In this document: positions 53,966-63,305 of the stretch, piece after piece | Layout: every line of letters starts with the position of its first letter | Numbering within the stretch: position 1 is the stretch's first letter | Assembly: GCA_021399435.1 (NCBI GenBank) | Contig: JAJTUP010000056.1 | Span: 186,001 to 250,000 of the forward strand | Length of the DNA: 64,000 nucleotides | Direction: 5' to 3' | Origin: Diaporthe sp. PMI_573 | Lineage: Eukaryota; Ascomycota; Sordariomycetes; Diaporthales; Diaporthaceae | Notes under the pieces: model-generated | Told to the model about the DNA's origin: nothing | Database searches by the model: none | What the model saw: only the letters and a program-made list of their open reading frames with translations | Position numbers and translations under genes: made by a program

Positions 53966-54928
53966 TTGGCAATTTCCTAGCCGAACTTGACCCGTTGGCC
54001 GAGCAGGCGGCTCAAGTATTTCTAGATATTGAAAGCCTTGATTCGCTTGCCAACGTGGTGAATATGAATATTCACGACCATGAGGAACTTGTGGACCTCC
54101 CTGAGGCAGACATGAAGCAGTTCCGGGACATTATGAACGGGACGGATTCAGAAAGGGTCGAGAAGCACAGGAAGTGGTACAGCAGTCGTATGGCACAGGA
54201 GGAAGAGAAAGCTAAGAGGGTCGGGGCCAGCATCAGGGATCTCGATCTCGACTCCCTATGCGCCATCATTAAGGATGCAAAGAGCGTTAAGTTCTTTGGA
54301 GGTTCATAAGCTGGACTCGTGGAGCGCCTGTGCAAGAGGGGCGTTGCTGGTAAGATTCAGTACTATGCGCAACTGGTACGTATGAAATCATTTCTTTTAT
54401 GAAGTCCCGATGTCCCTGGTTGTTTCTGATATCATCTAAGGGTACCTTTGATCTTGATTTTCCAATCAGTTCAACGTGGCGCTCAGCATTGGCGCCGCGA
54501 GATTCGTCCTCTCCAAGCATAAGGAGTTCGAGCGCTTTGTTGTTGTGCCATCCGACTCAACCCTAAAAGTCAAATACCCACTGGAAGCGTTGAGCGGGAG
54601 CAACCAACATCTTGCCAAGCGGTTCTTGGCCTTCAACTGCCGTGTCGACATTATGAAGCTGGGGGCCGACGGAACTACGAATGACATTGCTGGAAAGAGG
54701 GCTGCTGTGCCGGACTTGACTGCGTTCCTGTGCGCATTCTCGCCACGTTTCCCTGGCGTGACCTTGGGCCGTGCGAGCCTTGTAGACGAAAACGGACGGT
54801 TAACTCTGAAACGAAGCGATTCTGGGGACAACGGGATTCTGGTTTGCGACGTCCAAGCTCATGAATTTGAGGGAGATGAGATTCAAAACATTATTTCAGG
54901 GGTATCAATGGATGGTAAGTCAATCTGA
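53966..54928 (+). pseudogene. Unknown gene, 5'-truncated, one nonsense codon
   Basis: Plus-strand frame FLAELDPLAEQAAQVFLDIESLDSLANVV.. through LDSLCAIIKDAKSVKFFGGS ends at TAA (54307-54309), likely from CAA, then continues AGLVERLCKRGVAGKIQYYAQL. A GTACGT donor (54376 region) and CCAATCAG acceptor (54470 region) join it in phase to FNVALSIGAARFVLSKHKEFERFVVVPSDSTLKVKYPLEALSG.. ending VSMDGKSI at 54928. The clean intron and long conserved-looking frames show this was a real gene. I recognise no family. Its 5' end is missing at the Helitron junction. Confidence 0.5.
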
Positions 54929-56084
54929 GGAGCTTGGGGCATGGTCTGGTCTCGTTTAGTGGGAATCAATCTATTGGATTAGTTTCTGATCTGACTTTAG
55001 AGTGGTTGAATATGAATGTCCTGTCTTCTCCCCTACTGCTCCCAGCATATTGCTCCCACGGCGGGTGCCTTCTTGCTAAGCAGCTGGTTCTTAAACACAA
55101 GGTCAGACTATGTACGTGATTGTTGAAGGCAACCCTGGGCTTTGACCCTGGATCGGTATAGAACTTTCTACTACTACTTGCATGGAATTAAGGGCACATC
55201 GCTCTACCACCTTCAGTGTTGGTTGATGGAAAATCCATTGTCCAATAGCTAACAGCCTGCTGTCTGGTGGACCTTGTCCCCGACATTTTTATAAATGTGA
55301 GAGGCCAAAGGCTGGAAAAGAGGCCGAAAGGACACAACGTTTACGAGAAAAAATACCAGGCAGTGGCGAAAGGAGAGAATTCGGAAGGCTCTGATTGGCT
55401 ATAGAGCTGTTTAGTCAGCAAATTGGGCGCCATCCATTATTTTCGGTGCGAATATCCGTCTTCTTAAATTAAGGTTTCAAGAAGCGCAAGTTTGAAAACA
55501 GCAAAAGAAGAACACAGTTTTAGAAAGACATACAAAAAAACATATATAATAGTTCCCGCATGTAACCTATTATGTCAAATCGGGTGTACTAGATATCACA
55601 TCGTGGTGCAATCTATACCATAGCATGGTCGTTATCGGATGTGCAATCAAACTTCCTCAAGATACTCCCTATGAAGCTCCTGGCAGCAATGTTGATGTGC
55701 CTTTGCTTTATCCGAGTTGATTCTGGTCGCAGAAAAGCCCGGGGCAACGCCAAATGCCCGCGCAGAGGCAGACCTCCGCGGCTTCACATTCCATCGCCAG
55801 GTGCCTCTGGAAGCCGGACTTACAGACCGCCAACGCCATACCCAACCACAATGACCTCAAGCACAAAAGCAGGGGACAAGGACTATAGGCGCTTCCCACC
55901 GGCCAGACATGATGGACATAGATGCAAGAAGACCTTTGTTCAAGATGCGGCGACCGATCGTCGGAATGATGAAATCAGATACACAGTACACTTCGAGACA
56001 TGAGTTTTGCCACTTCGGATCTTAAGACATTTACCCAGCAGAGGAATGGCACCGCAATATACTGTTAAGTGCAGTATAAGTGTT
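54929..56084. other. No supported gene; LINE 5' relic likely from about 55690
   Basis: AT-rich to about 55640. From about 55690 to 56003 a plus frame is rich in R/P/K and may be decayed LINE ORF1, but I cannot align it to a motif. Confidence 0.3.
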
Positions 56085-56351
56085 CAGGAACGCTACTTCC
56101 ACGCAGCGGGCGAGTCGGGTTCCACCAGCTTCTTCGAAAGGCGAATCGGACCGATGCAATGCTACAACTGCCAAGAGCTCGGCCATAAAGCATTCTCATG
56201 CAGCAAGAACAGGGTATGTGCAAGGTGCGCTGCCGAAGGCCACCATCATAGGGAGTGCCAGACGCAGGTACCCAAGTGCGTACCATGTGGAGGACCACAC
56301 GAGTCCTTTAGCAGAAACTGCCCGAAACTCCACCCTCCCCGGCGTGAGTAA
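56085..56351 (+). pseudogene. LINE ORF1 C-terminus with CCHC zinc knuckles
   Basis: The frame contains FFERRIGPMQCYNCQELGHKAFSCSKNRVCARCAAEGHHHRECQTQVPKCVPCGGPHESFSRNCP. Three successive knuckles of the C-x2-C-x4-H-x4-C type bind the element's RNA in this class. The stop TAA overlaps the ORF2 region: the ORF2 ATG follows three bases later. The N-terminal part is lost or decayed. Confidence 0.75.
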
Positions 56352-57120
56352 GATGTTCCAGGTGGTCCAACTTAATGTGAGGAAACAGGGCACAGTACAC
56401 GACAGCTTGATGAATGATGCGGAAATCCAGAATGCAACGGTATTAGCTATCCAGGAGCCCCGGGCACGGAGAATCCAGGGCCGGCTTTTGACGACCCCTA
56501 TGGGACACCACAAATGGACCAAGATGGTCCCTACGACATGGAGAGAAGGCAGATGGGCGATTCGGAGCATGCTCTGGGTGAATAAGGACGTGGAGGCAGA
56601 GCAGGTGCGGATAGAGTCCCCGGATATAACGGCAGCGGTGATAAGGCTCCCCGGTCGGTGGGTCTTGGTGGCTTCAGTCTACGTACCAGGAGCAGATTCG
56701 CAGGCCCTGCGAGACACCTGCGACCTTTTGCGAAAGGCCATCGCGAACGCAAGGCAAGCGGCAGGCACGGTGGTGGAGGTAGTGATCGCCGGAGACTTCA
56801 ACCGTCACGATCAACTATGGGGTGGAGACGATGTATCTCTAGTGAGACAAGGCGAAGCAGATCTGATCATCGACCTGATGAACGAGTTTGCTCTCAGCAG
56901 TCTGCTTCGACGAGGCACGAAAGCATGGCATGATGGAGACTACGACACGACCATCGACCTGGTCCTAGCTTCCGAGGAGCTGACGGCATCAACGGTCAAA
57001 TGTGCGATACACGAGACGGAACACGGGTCCGACCATCGAGCGATTGAGACGGTCTTTGACATCTCGGTCCCAGTGCCGAAGCAGCAGCATTCTCCGCTGG
57101 TGCGAATCCGACACTCGTTG
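56085..57120 (+). mobile_element. Tad-like LINE fragment: gag knuckles and endonuclease
   Basis: The 5' coding portion of a non-LTR element: the end of ORF1, the start of ORF2, then a break at about 57120. The RNase H end of a related element is at 25946-27214. Nothing of the reverse transcriptase is present. Confidence 0.8.
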
Positions 57121-57264
57121 GAAACAGCATTGAGAAGTTCTATAATGGCGATACCAAATCCCCCATCTATGTGGTACTCCTCAACTGGGCTCCTCTGGTT
57201 AACAGGCAGGGTATTGGTAGTATTTTTGACTTCCTACAAGAACATGATTATGACCCAGTGCTGA
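56353..57264 (+). pseudogene. LINE ORF2 N-terminus, AP-type endonuclease
   Basis: From the ATG at 56353 the frame reads an apurinic/apyrimidinic-like endonuclease with its hallmark residues in order: QLNVRK (Asn), LAIQEPRA (Glu), VLVASVYVPG, VIAGDFNRHD (Asp/Asn), TTIDLVLAS and SDHRAIE (Asp/His). This enzyme nicks target DNA to prime reverse transcription. All catalytic residues I can place are present. Homology stops near LVRIRHSLETAL (about 57120) and the frame then runs on through unrelated sequence to 57264. Confidence 0.82.
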
Positions 57265-57796
57265 AGGAAATACACATGCGAGGGACAAACATTATCATCA
57301 ATATCCAAAGTATTATAGACAACTACAGCTATACCGGCCTCGAAGGTATAACAAAGGTCATACCCTCAGGCACCGGAACAAGCGCTTTATGCTGCGGTAC
57401 GACGTGCAGCCCGTTTACAGCTGTTCGAGCAGAGCATCCGAGTCCCCTATCCTATTGAACGCGGATATTCGCACTACCTAAATCGGATGCCACACCACCT
57501 TTTCTGACTAAGCATTCGGCTACGTGACCCAACGCTTTTTTTTACTATCGGCGCGCCATACAAAAAATTAATGTGACTACCGGTACACTGACTGCTATGC
57601 TACATCACACACACGATTCTGAAGCCAACGTCGGCACCAAATAAACGCTATATCGCTTTTCTGATGGTGTTTTCGTACCCAAATAAGCCACGTCGTCGGC
57701 CCAGACATCGTCGTCGCCCCACGTAGGCGTGGGCGCCACGGCGACGATTTCGTCTTGCGTTTCTTTACGAACGCCACCGCCGTCACTATCGTCAGC
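57121..57796. other. Unassigned; carries one dispersed repeat
   Basis: Contains the 57-bp repeat (57457-57513) and otherwise nothing I recognise. Confidence 0.3.
57457..57513 (+). repeat. 57-bp dispersed repeat, copy 2
   Basis: Matches 15827-15883 on the same strand (GAACGCGGATATTCGCAC ... TTTCTGACTAAGC). Confidence 0.75.
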
Positions 57797-59251
57797 CAGT
57801 GTGTCCAATAGTCAGTTAACCATTTGGATAACGGACCAGTTAACGGCTTACGTAATACCAACCGTTAGGGACGTTATAAGTTCCTCATTTCAACCGTTAG
57901 GGACGTTATAAGCTTGTCAGTTAACTAGTTAACGGTTGGATTTAGAGGGGGGTTTTCTAAAACCGTCCCAGATACCTATTAGTGGATCTCAACTCGATGT
58001 AAAGACCGAGTTTTTCCTATTCAGATCCTAGCCCAGAGACGGCGTCTCTCAACCCCTTGCTTAGCGCATTAATCCCTGTCATTTGATTGTCCCGACCTGG
58101 CCGTCCCGAGCCATTCCGTTCGACGTGCCAGATGCGCGACGCGTAACGCGTCTTAGCGAGAGTTTTGGCGGCCTCCGTTCGAACTTCAACATGCGAAGCT
58201 TATGAAATATTTCGACTTGACAGCAAAGACACCGTACTACCGTGCCGCGATTTGTCTCGTCCCAAGCTTCAAGCTGCTTTACTTTAAGGATAAGTGGCGA
58301 TCACACGAGATCTGGGTGGACACTGTTGAGCCAGACGTCCGCCAGCTATACAACGAGTATGCAACAAAATACAGCATTACGGAGCCAGCTTCTCCTCCGC
58401 AGCAAACTGAGCAACCTCAGCAAACGCCAGAGCTGGGCCGCTTCAAACTACATAGAAGGCTTGACCGCAGCGTTGATGTGGATAGCAATAGCGACAGGCG
58501 AAAGAGGCGCAGAATGGTCGACGAATTTGAGCGCTACCTCTATGATGAAGACGTTGTTGAACCCTTTGTCGAAGAGCCGCTGACTTGGTGGCGCGAGCGC
58601 GAGAAGTCCTATCCGATCCTTACCCAAATGGCTTTTGATCTTTTCTCTATCCCAGCTATGAGCGCCGAGTGCGAACGTGTCTTCAGTCAGTCCAAACGCC
58701 TAATCACCGACGAACGCAATCGGCTTGGATCTGTCACAATTGAAGCGAACGAATGTCTCAAGAACTGGTTACGCCGCGGCCATGAGCAGCGGCGGCGGAG
58801 GGATATGCTAGCAGGATAGGTATGGGCTAGCTGGATTAGTGCTCATAGTGACGGCGGTATGACTGATACTCCGCTAGCAGAGGCTAGACCGGCAGAGTTG
58901 TACCTGTGGGAGCTTGATAGCGGCGCTTTGCATACTGAGGCTCGATAGGCGGATTTTTTTTATAGATTGGACATTGTTCTTTATCAGAAGTTGAGAGAAA
59001 GATAAAACCTGAATGAAACATGGGAATATATTGCTTGCAAAGCTTAATTTGGTGTAAATCCCCTTCAGCACCAACGAGTTTCTATCATGGGTTACCTATT
59101 TAGGGAATTCCAACCGTTACCAGTTAGTTAACGTTTGACAAGCCGTTAACGGCTTATTTTCAACCGTTAGGGACGTTACAAAGTTGGAAATCCAACCGTT
59201 AGGTACGTTACAACCTCCGTTTTTCCCGTTACCTGACTATTGGACACACTG
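57797..59251 (+). mobile_element. Minimal hAT, 1455 bp, with dimerisation-only ORF
   Basis: Inverted termini CAGTGTGTCCAATAGTCAG (57797-57820 and 59228-59251; 23 of 24 positions match). Subterminal direct copies of CAACCGTTAGGGACGTTA lie at about 57859 and 57893 near the left end and about 59160 and 59196 near the right. No 8-bp duplication is present (TCGTCAGC left, CAACGGAC right), so one flank was lost or rearranged. The right terminus abuts a pogo fragment. Confidence 0.85.
58202..58819 (+). CDS. hAT transposase dimerisation domain, 205 aa
   Basis: ATG frame MKYFDLTAKTPYYRAAICLVPSFKLLYFKDKW followed by a Q/P linker, a basic stretch (RRLDRSVDVDSNSDRRKRRRM) and the hATC domain EPLTWWREREKSYPILTQMAFDLFSIPAMSAECERVFSQSKRLITDERNRL. 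It ends in a very basic tail (RRGHEQRRRRDMLAG). The catalytic core is absent because the element is internally deleted, so it cannot transpose itself. An intact ATG, stop and protein suggest it could still be made; a dimerisation-only protein could interfere with active transposase, which is inference. Confidence 0.75.
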   Translation: MKYFDLTAKTPYYRAAICLVPSFKLLYFKDKWRSHEIWVDTVEPDVRQLYNEYATKYSITEPASPPQQTEQPQQTPELGRFKLHRRLDRSVDVDSNSDRRKRRRMVDEFERYLYDEDVVEPFVEEPLTWWREREKSYPILTQMAFDLFSIPAMSAECERVFSQSKRLITDERNRLGSVTIEANECLKNWLRRGHEQRRRRDMLAG

Positions 59252-59662
59252 CAACGGACAAAGGGTGTGTACCGGATGCTTATCCTTGATGGCCACGAGA
59301 GCCATGTATCGGCGGAGTTTGAGCAGTATTGCAAAGAGCACAACATTATCCCTATCAGCATGCCACCGCATTCTTCTCATTTGCTCCAGCCATTGGACGT
59401 TGGATTATTCTCGCCATTGAAGCGTGCATATGGTGATGAGATCAATCTCTTCATCCGGGCCTCCATCAACCACATGACCAAGTCTGAGTTCTTTATTGGG
59501 TTCAAGGCAGCCCACGACAAGATCTTTACGGAAGAAAACATGAGATCTGGGTTCAGAGGAGCTGGGATTTGTCCATGGGACCCAGATTCTGTTATTTCCA
59601 AGCTAGATGTCTGCCTACAAACTCCAGTACAATCCCTCCCATGGTGTGGGAAACATTTGTAG
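59252..59662 (+). pseudogene. pogo/Fot1-like transposase, DDE_1 C-terminal fragment
   Basis: Open frame reading KGVYRMLILDGHESHVSAEFEQYCKEHNIIPISMPPHSSHLLQPLDVGLFSPLKRAYGDEI and ENMRSGFRGAGICPWDPDSVISKLD. This is the second half of the DDE_1 domain, with the second catalytic aspartate in LILDGHESH and the PPHSSHLLQPLDVG block. No ATG, HTH or first half of the catalytic domain is present. It ends ten bases from the stop codon of the DUF7924 gene on the other strand. It is transposon debris with no internal stops. Confidence 0.85.
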
Positions 59663-59671
59663 TTAATCAAC

Positions 59672-61930
59672 TCACCAACCATCATTCTGTCCCTCCTTAG
59701 CTTTAGCCTTTGAATGGGATGAAGACTTGCGACCCTTGGCGGCGCTGTTTGAAGCGGATTCAGTACGACGCTGCTTGGCCTTCTGTTGGCCGTTGTGTTT
59801 TGACGACCGCGGGTGTGTTGGCTGGTAAGTCGTTCCGTCGAGATTTTCGTAGTCTTGCTGATCGTCTTCTGGGTTGCACTCAGGAAGAGCAGATCCGTCG
59901 TCAATTGCTGGATCTGTGGCGAAGCTTGCCAGTGGATCTGTGAAGCTTGCCAGTGGCTCTGCGGCATCAAACGACGCCGGTGTCTGAATTTGTTCTGGCC
60001 GGTCTTGGCAATGATGCTCGGAAGCAGGTCCATCATTGACGTCTTGTATGAAGCTCTGCTGCTGATAAGATGAGGACTGTTTCCAATCCTCTTGTGTGGC
60101 TGTGTCGTCGACTTCCCAATACAGCTCATTTGTTTCCCCGCTTTGTCCTAATGCGCTGTTGGATCTGCTGCTGTTCCTGCGCGACGATGAAGATTTGTGC
60201 TTCTTACTGCTGCTGCCGCCGGAACCATAAGATGGCGGTGGGCGGGACTTCGCCGCTTCGGAAGCTCTCTTCCTATTTTCCTCAAGGATAGTATCCAAGG
60301 CGTCCCTAATCTGCTTCAGTCGCGCGTCCTTTCCCCAATCAAGAATGTTTCGGACCTGTTTGCGAAAGTTCTTGAAATCCTCTGGCCTCGACAGTAGGAA
60401 AGCATCAACCCGTTGGAGGTAATAGTTCAAATCATCCTCCTTCCATGATATATATAACTGGGCGGTATTGTTGTCCACAGCAATGCAGTAGGATAAGTTG
60501 TCGACACGTTGTTTGCTCTGATACTCTCGAAGCGATGTATTCAGTTGGTTGACAGCGCTGAGGCACGCTGATGAAGCACCCGCACACTGATTTGTGGCAA
60601 CCCAGAGGTCGCCTCGAGTGCCTCCAGCAGCTTTGAATTCGATGGCAAAGAAAGGGAGACGAAGGCCCTGCGATGTCGCGGCTGGATAGTGTGGAATGTG
60701 TGGATGGAGTGTCGCTTGAGCAAGCATTTGTTGTTGTGTAAATACCGCATTAGGGTTTCCCGAATATCCATACAACTTGTCTGGTTTGGGTTGAGTAACA
60801 TTGTACGGACTTATAGGGTTGGTGGGAACGAGATGTTGAGACATAAGTGTACTAGAGCTGCTCATCAAACCCGTAGCAGGCCCATAAACCGGGTCGGTTT
60901 TGGGGTTTGGGAATATCGTATCACTAAGGAAGGCCGCCACGTCGTCCTCATCGCATCCCTCTGCGAGGACGTCGAGCTGACCCACAACCTGCTTCATTTC
61001 ATTGGATGACAGCCCTGGGGAGTCCCGCTCAGCGCGTATGGTCTCGACGTGGCTGGATACGACGTCTGGCAACGGGGCAGCTGACGGTCGCACGTAAATG
61101 TTGCTGAGTGCCAAGTTATTCTGGCGGTACATTCGGTTTCGAACACCAGAAGATGAACCAGATGCGCTAGCAGCGGAGAACTGACTGTAGTTATCCGCTG
61201 CGCTGGGTCGACGCGACCGCGACCCGGTAGAAGGCGGCGTCGGCGGCACCGCAAACCCACCGGCATCCTTTGTGTGACCCATCTCCGGTGCCGATCTTGT
61301 GAGACGTCTCGGGACGAGGTCTGAGTGGTGCAGACAGCTATCCGACCGGCAGTGTTTGTCTCGGTCTGATCCGATCGACTCGAGCCACTCGGAAACAAAA
61401 GTGTGGACGGATGCGGGACGGGGACTGGGATGGACGGGGTCGACGAAGTCTTTGAGGAACGAGGCGTATGGACGACTGGGAGGGCTTGGCTTTGGCTGTC
61501 GTAGATGGTTCTGTACGAGCTTTCCCATTAGTAGTTGTGTGGACGTGTGGGCGGCTTGGTGTCCAACCTCGTCCGCCGGCTCTACTTTCTCGCCCTCAAC
61601 TCCAGGCTGTTGCGCGTCCGTCTGTGTCAATCGGGCTCGCTTCGCGGGCGCTGTATTGCTCTCCGTTGTCGCGCCGAGTGGCCTCTTCCGAGCCTGCGCG
61701 GGCGTCGTGTCTCCGGCGGGATCTGCACTCTCTGGAGACGGCTCTCGGCGGCTCGGCGGAAGCTCTGTGCCTGATGAGTGATGGGTTAGCAGGTCTTTCT
61801 AGTCTCCGGGGACATCGGCATTCACACCTGCAGTGTTGCTTGTAACGGCGTCAAGCAGCGCGTCTTGCCAGGCCTTGGATAGTTTCACACGCGAGCGGCG
61901 GGTCCGCAGCTTGGAAACTCCGCCGTTCAT
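59672..61930 (-). CDS. DUF7924-family protein, PD-(D/E)XK-like, 733 aa
   Basis: Exon 1 is 61828-61930 (ATG MNGGVSKLRTRRSRVKLSKAWQDALLDAV), exon 2 is 59672-61770; the 57-nt intron (GTGTGA..CATCAG) keeps phase (SNTAGTELPPS). The N-terminus is basic with APAKRARL as a possible nuclear signal. Residues about 110-145 include SYASFLKDFVDPVHP-like and FVSEWLESIGSDR segments. The core has QPKPDKLYGYSGNPNAVF and LRLPFFAIEFKAAGGTRGDLWVATNQCAGASSACLSAVNQL; the D and E-x-K residues (E about 412, K about 414) fit a restriction-endonuclease-like fold. The C-terminal 200 residues are Ser/Lys-rich and disordered. DUF7924 proteins are widespread and expanded in fungi, with function unknown. The frame is intact. 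Confidence 0.7.
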
Positions 61931-62191
61931 GACGAGGAACGTGCCGAAGCGTGGGGGGGAATGAAATTCCTATCGGCGCTCAGGCTGGCCGACGGAAATG
62001 GCCGCTGCAAGGTCGTTCGTTTTGTTACAAGCAGTCGTAAAGAGTTGTTTGGGTCGAGGTGATTTTTGGCTCGGCGATTAGGCAGCAGGGTGGTTGAGGC
62101 GGCTTAGCATGATTGGTCGTCGGAGATATCGAGCCCCCAACGCGCGTGCGGGGTCGTCGCAGAGTTTGCCTCCACATTCTGCGAACGAACG
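61931..62191. other. Upstream region of the DUF7924 gene
   Basis: No gene. It ends in a LINE fragment. Confidence 0.3.
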
Positions 62192-62343
62192 GGTTTGCGT
62201 CAAGTCGGCCCGTGGCTATTGCGAATCGTATCGTTGCCCGAACAGCCTCTAAGTTTGGAGACCAGTCTTTGTTATCTGATGCTGATTTTCCTCCTAGATA
62301 GAAAGAAATGTTGCTTCTGTGAGTGTTTGTACACCGGAGCATC
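62192..62343 (-). mobile_element. LINE RNase H-end fragment
   Basis: The minus strand encodes MLRCTNTHRSNISFYLGG, then DNKDWSPNLEAVRATIRFAIATGRLDAN, matching 27043-27195 almost codon for codon. Both ends break sharply, so it is an internal scrap captured by another event rather than a normal 5'-truncated insertion. Confidence 0.85.
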
Positions 62344-63240
62344 ATTGTACAATACTGATGGCGACTGGTGCAAGGACAGAGTGCTCATTTCGGATTTTTA
62401 ATTTCAGAAAACCCAGTTTATCATCTAGAAGGTATGTAACTTAGCTACTACATATTATGACGGGGCACAAGGCAGAAATGAGATATAAATTCAAAAGCAC
62501 CTGGTTCATCATTCGCGCGATAGACTTGCCCGTCGCTTGCATCATATGATGAATTATCACCCAATTGTTCATTTAAGGAGCCACCCACTGAACATAAAGC
62601 CATGCTCCTTCCGCGAACATTATGCACAATGCCTTCCGATCTAAAGCTCACCCGCGCAATGGGTTTGTTCTGCTTGTTATCCTTACTTCGCGGTTATATT
62701 GTCACCAATCTTTGCCATTCTCCTCACTATGCCTTTTGCAAGTCTCGATGCTCCCGCCCGAGCGGATGGATACCATACTCTCGATAGCCTTCCGGAGTCT
62801 ACTCCAGCACCGCCGGAACTGTCGCGGACCTACCAAGATCGGCGCTGCTGTCCAACAAGCCAGGGGATCCCCCGATCAAAGAGCTAGCCATGGGCCTGGA
62901 TCAAGGAAATTTTACGGCTTTCAAGCTGGAGCTGGGCTCATCCTGTTCTTCTTGACCAGTGAGTCGATCATTTTGTGCTGGCCTGTCGAATGTGCTAACA
63001 AAGCTTAGTGCACGTGGAAATCCAACACATGATCAAGTACCGTTACGTGCCCTTCACAATGGGCAAAGCGCGATACAACCGGAATGCCAAATAAAGCAAC
63101 CATGGAGCTTCGGTACAAACAGTATTAAGGCAGCATATCTCCGATTGCGGCGTTGAATAACAAAATTTGAAACGGAGAGCGACGGATAATATTGTATCGT
63201 AAGAGATTGTGTACATAAAAATGACCAAGCTCAGTACAAC
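62344..63240. other. No gene recognised
   Basis: A plus frame at 62622-63008 starts with ATG but has no domain; another (62699-62887) would have a signal-like N-terminus only from a TTG. Neither is supported. Confidence 0.25.
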
Positions 63241-63292
63241 ACACACACAAACACACACACACACAATTTATTCCGCCCGGCGGGCTTGGCTC
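63241..63292 (-). mobile_element. LINE tail-only insertion in a hAT gene
   Basis: On the minus strand this reads AAGCCCGCCGGGCGG, AATAAATTG and (TG)n, the last about 30 bp of the LINE at 27544 plus its tail. It follows the hAT transposase frame at 63306, so an extremely 5'-truncated LINE seems to have landed there. Confidence 0.7.
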
Positions 63293-63305
63293 ATTGGCGG
63301 ATACA

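Noticed and set aside
57797..59251. hAT insertion inside the pogo gene
   Set aside because: The right flank is pogo, but the left flank is not, and the 8-bp flanks differ, so a simple nested insertion is not supported.
62699..62887. Effector-like short frame with signal-like start
   Set aside because: Begins at TTG, and no ATG gives the same N-terminus; no other support.
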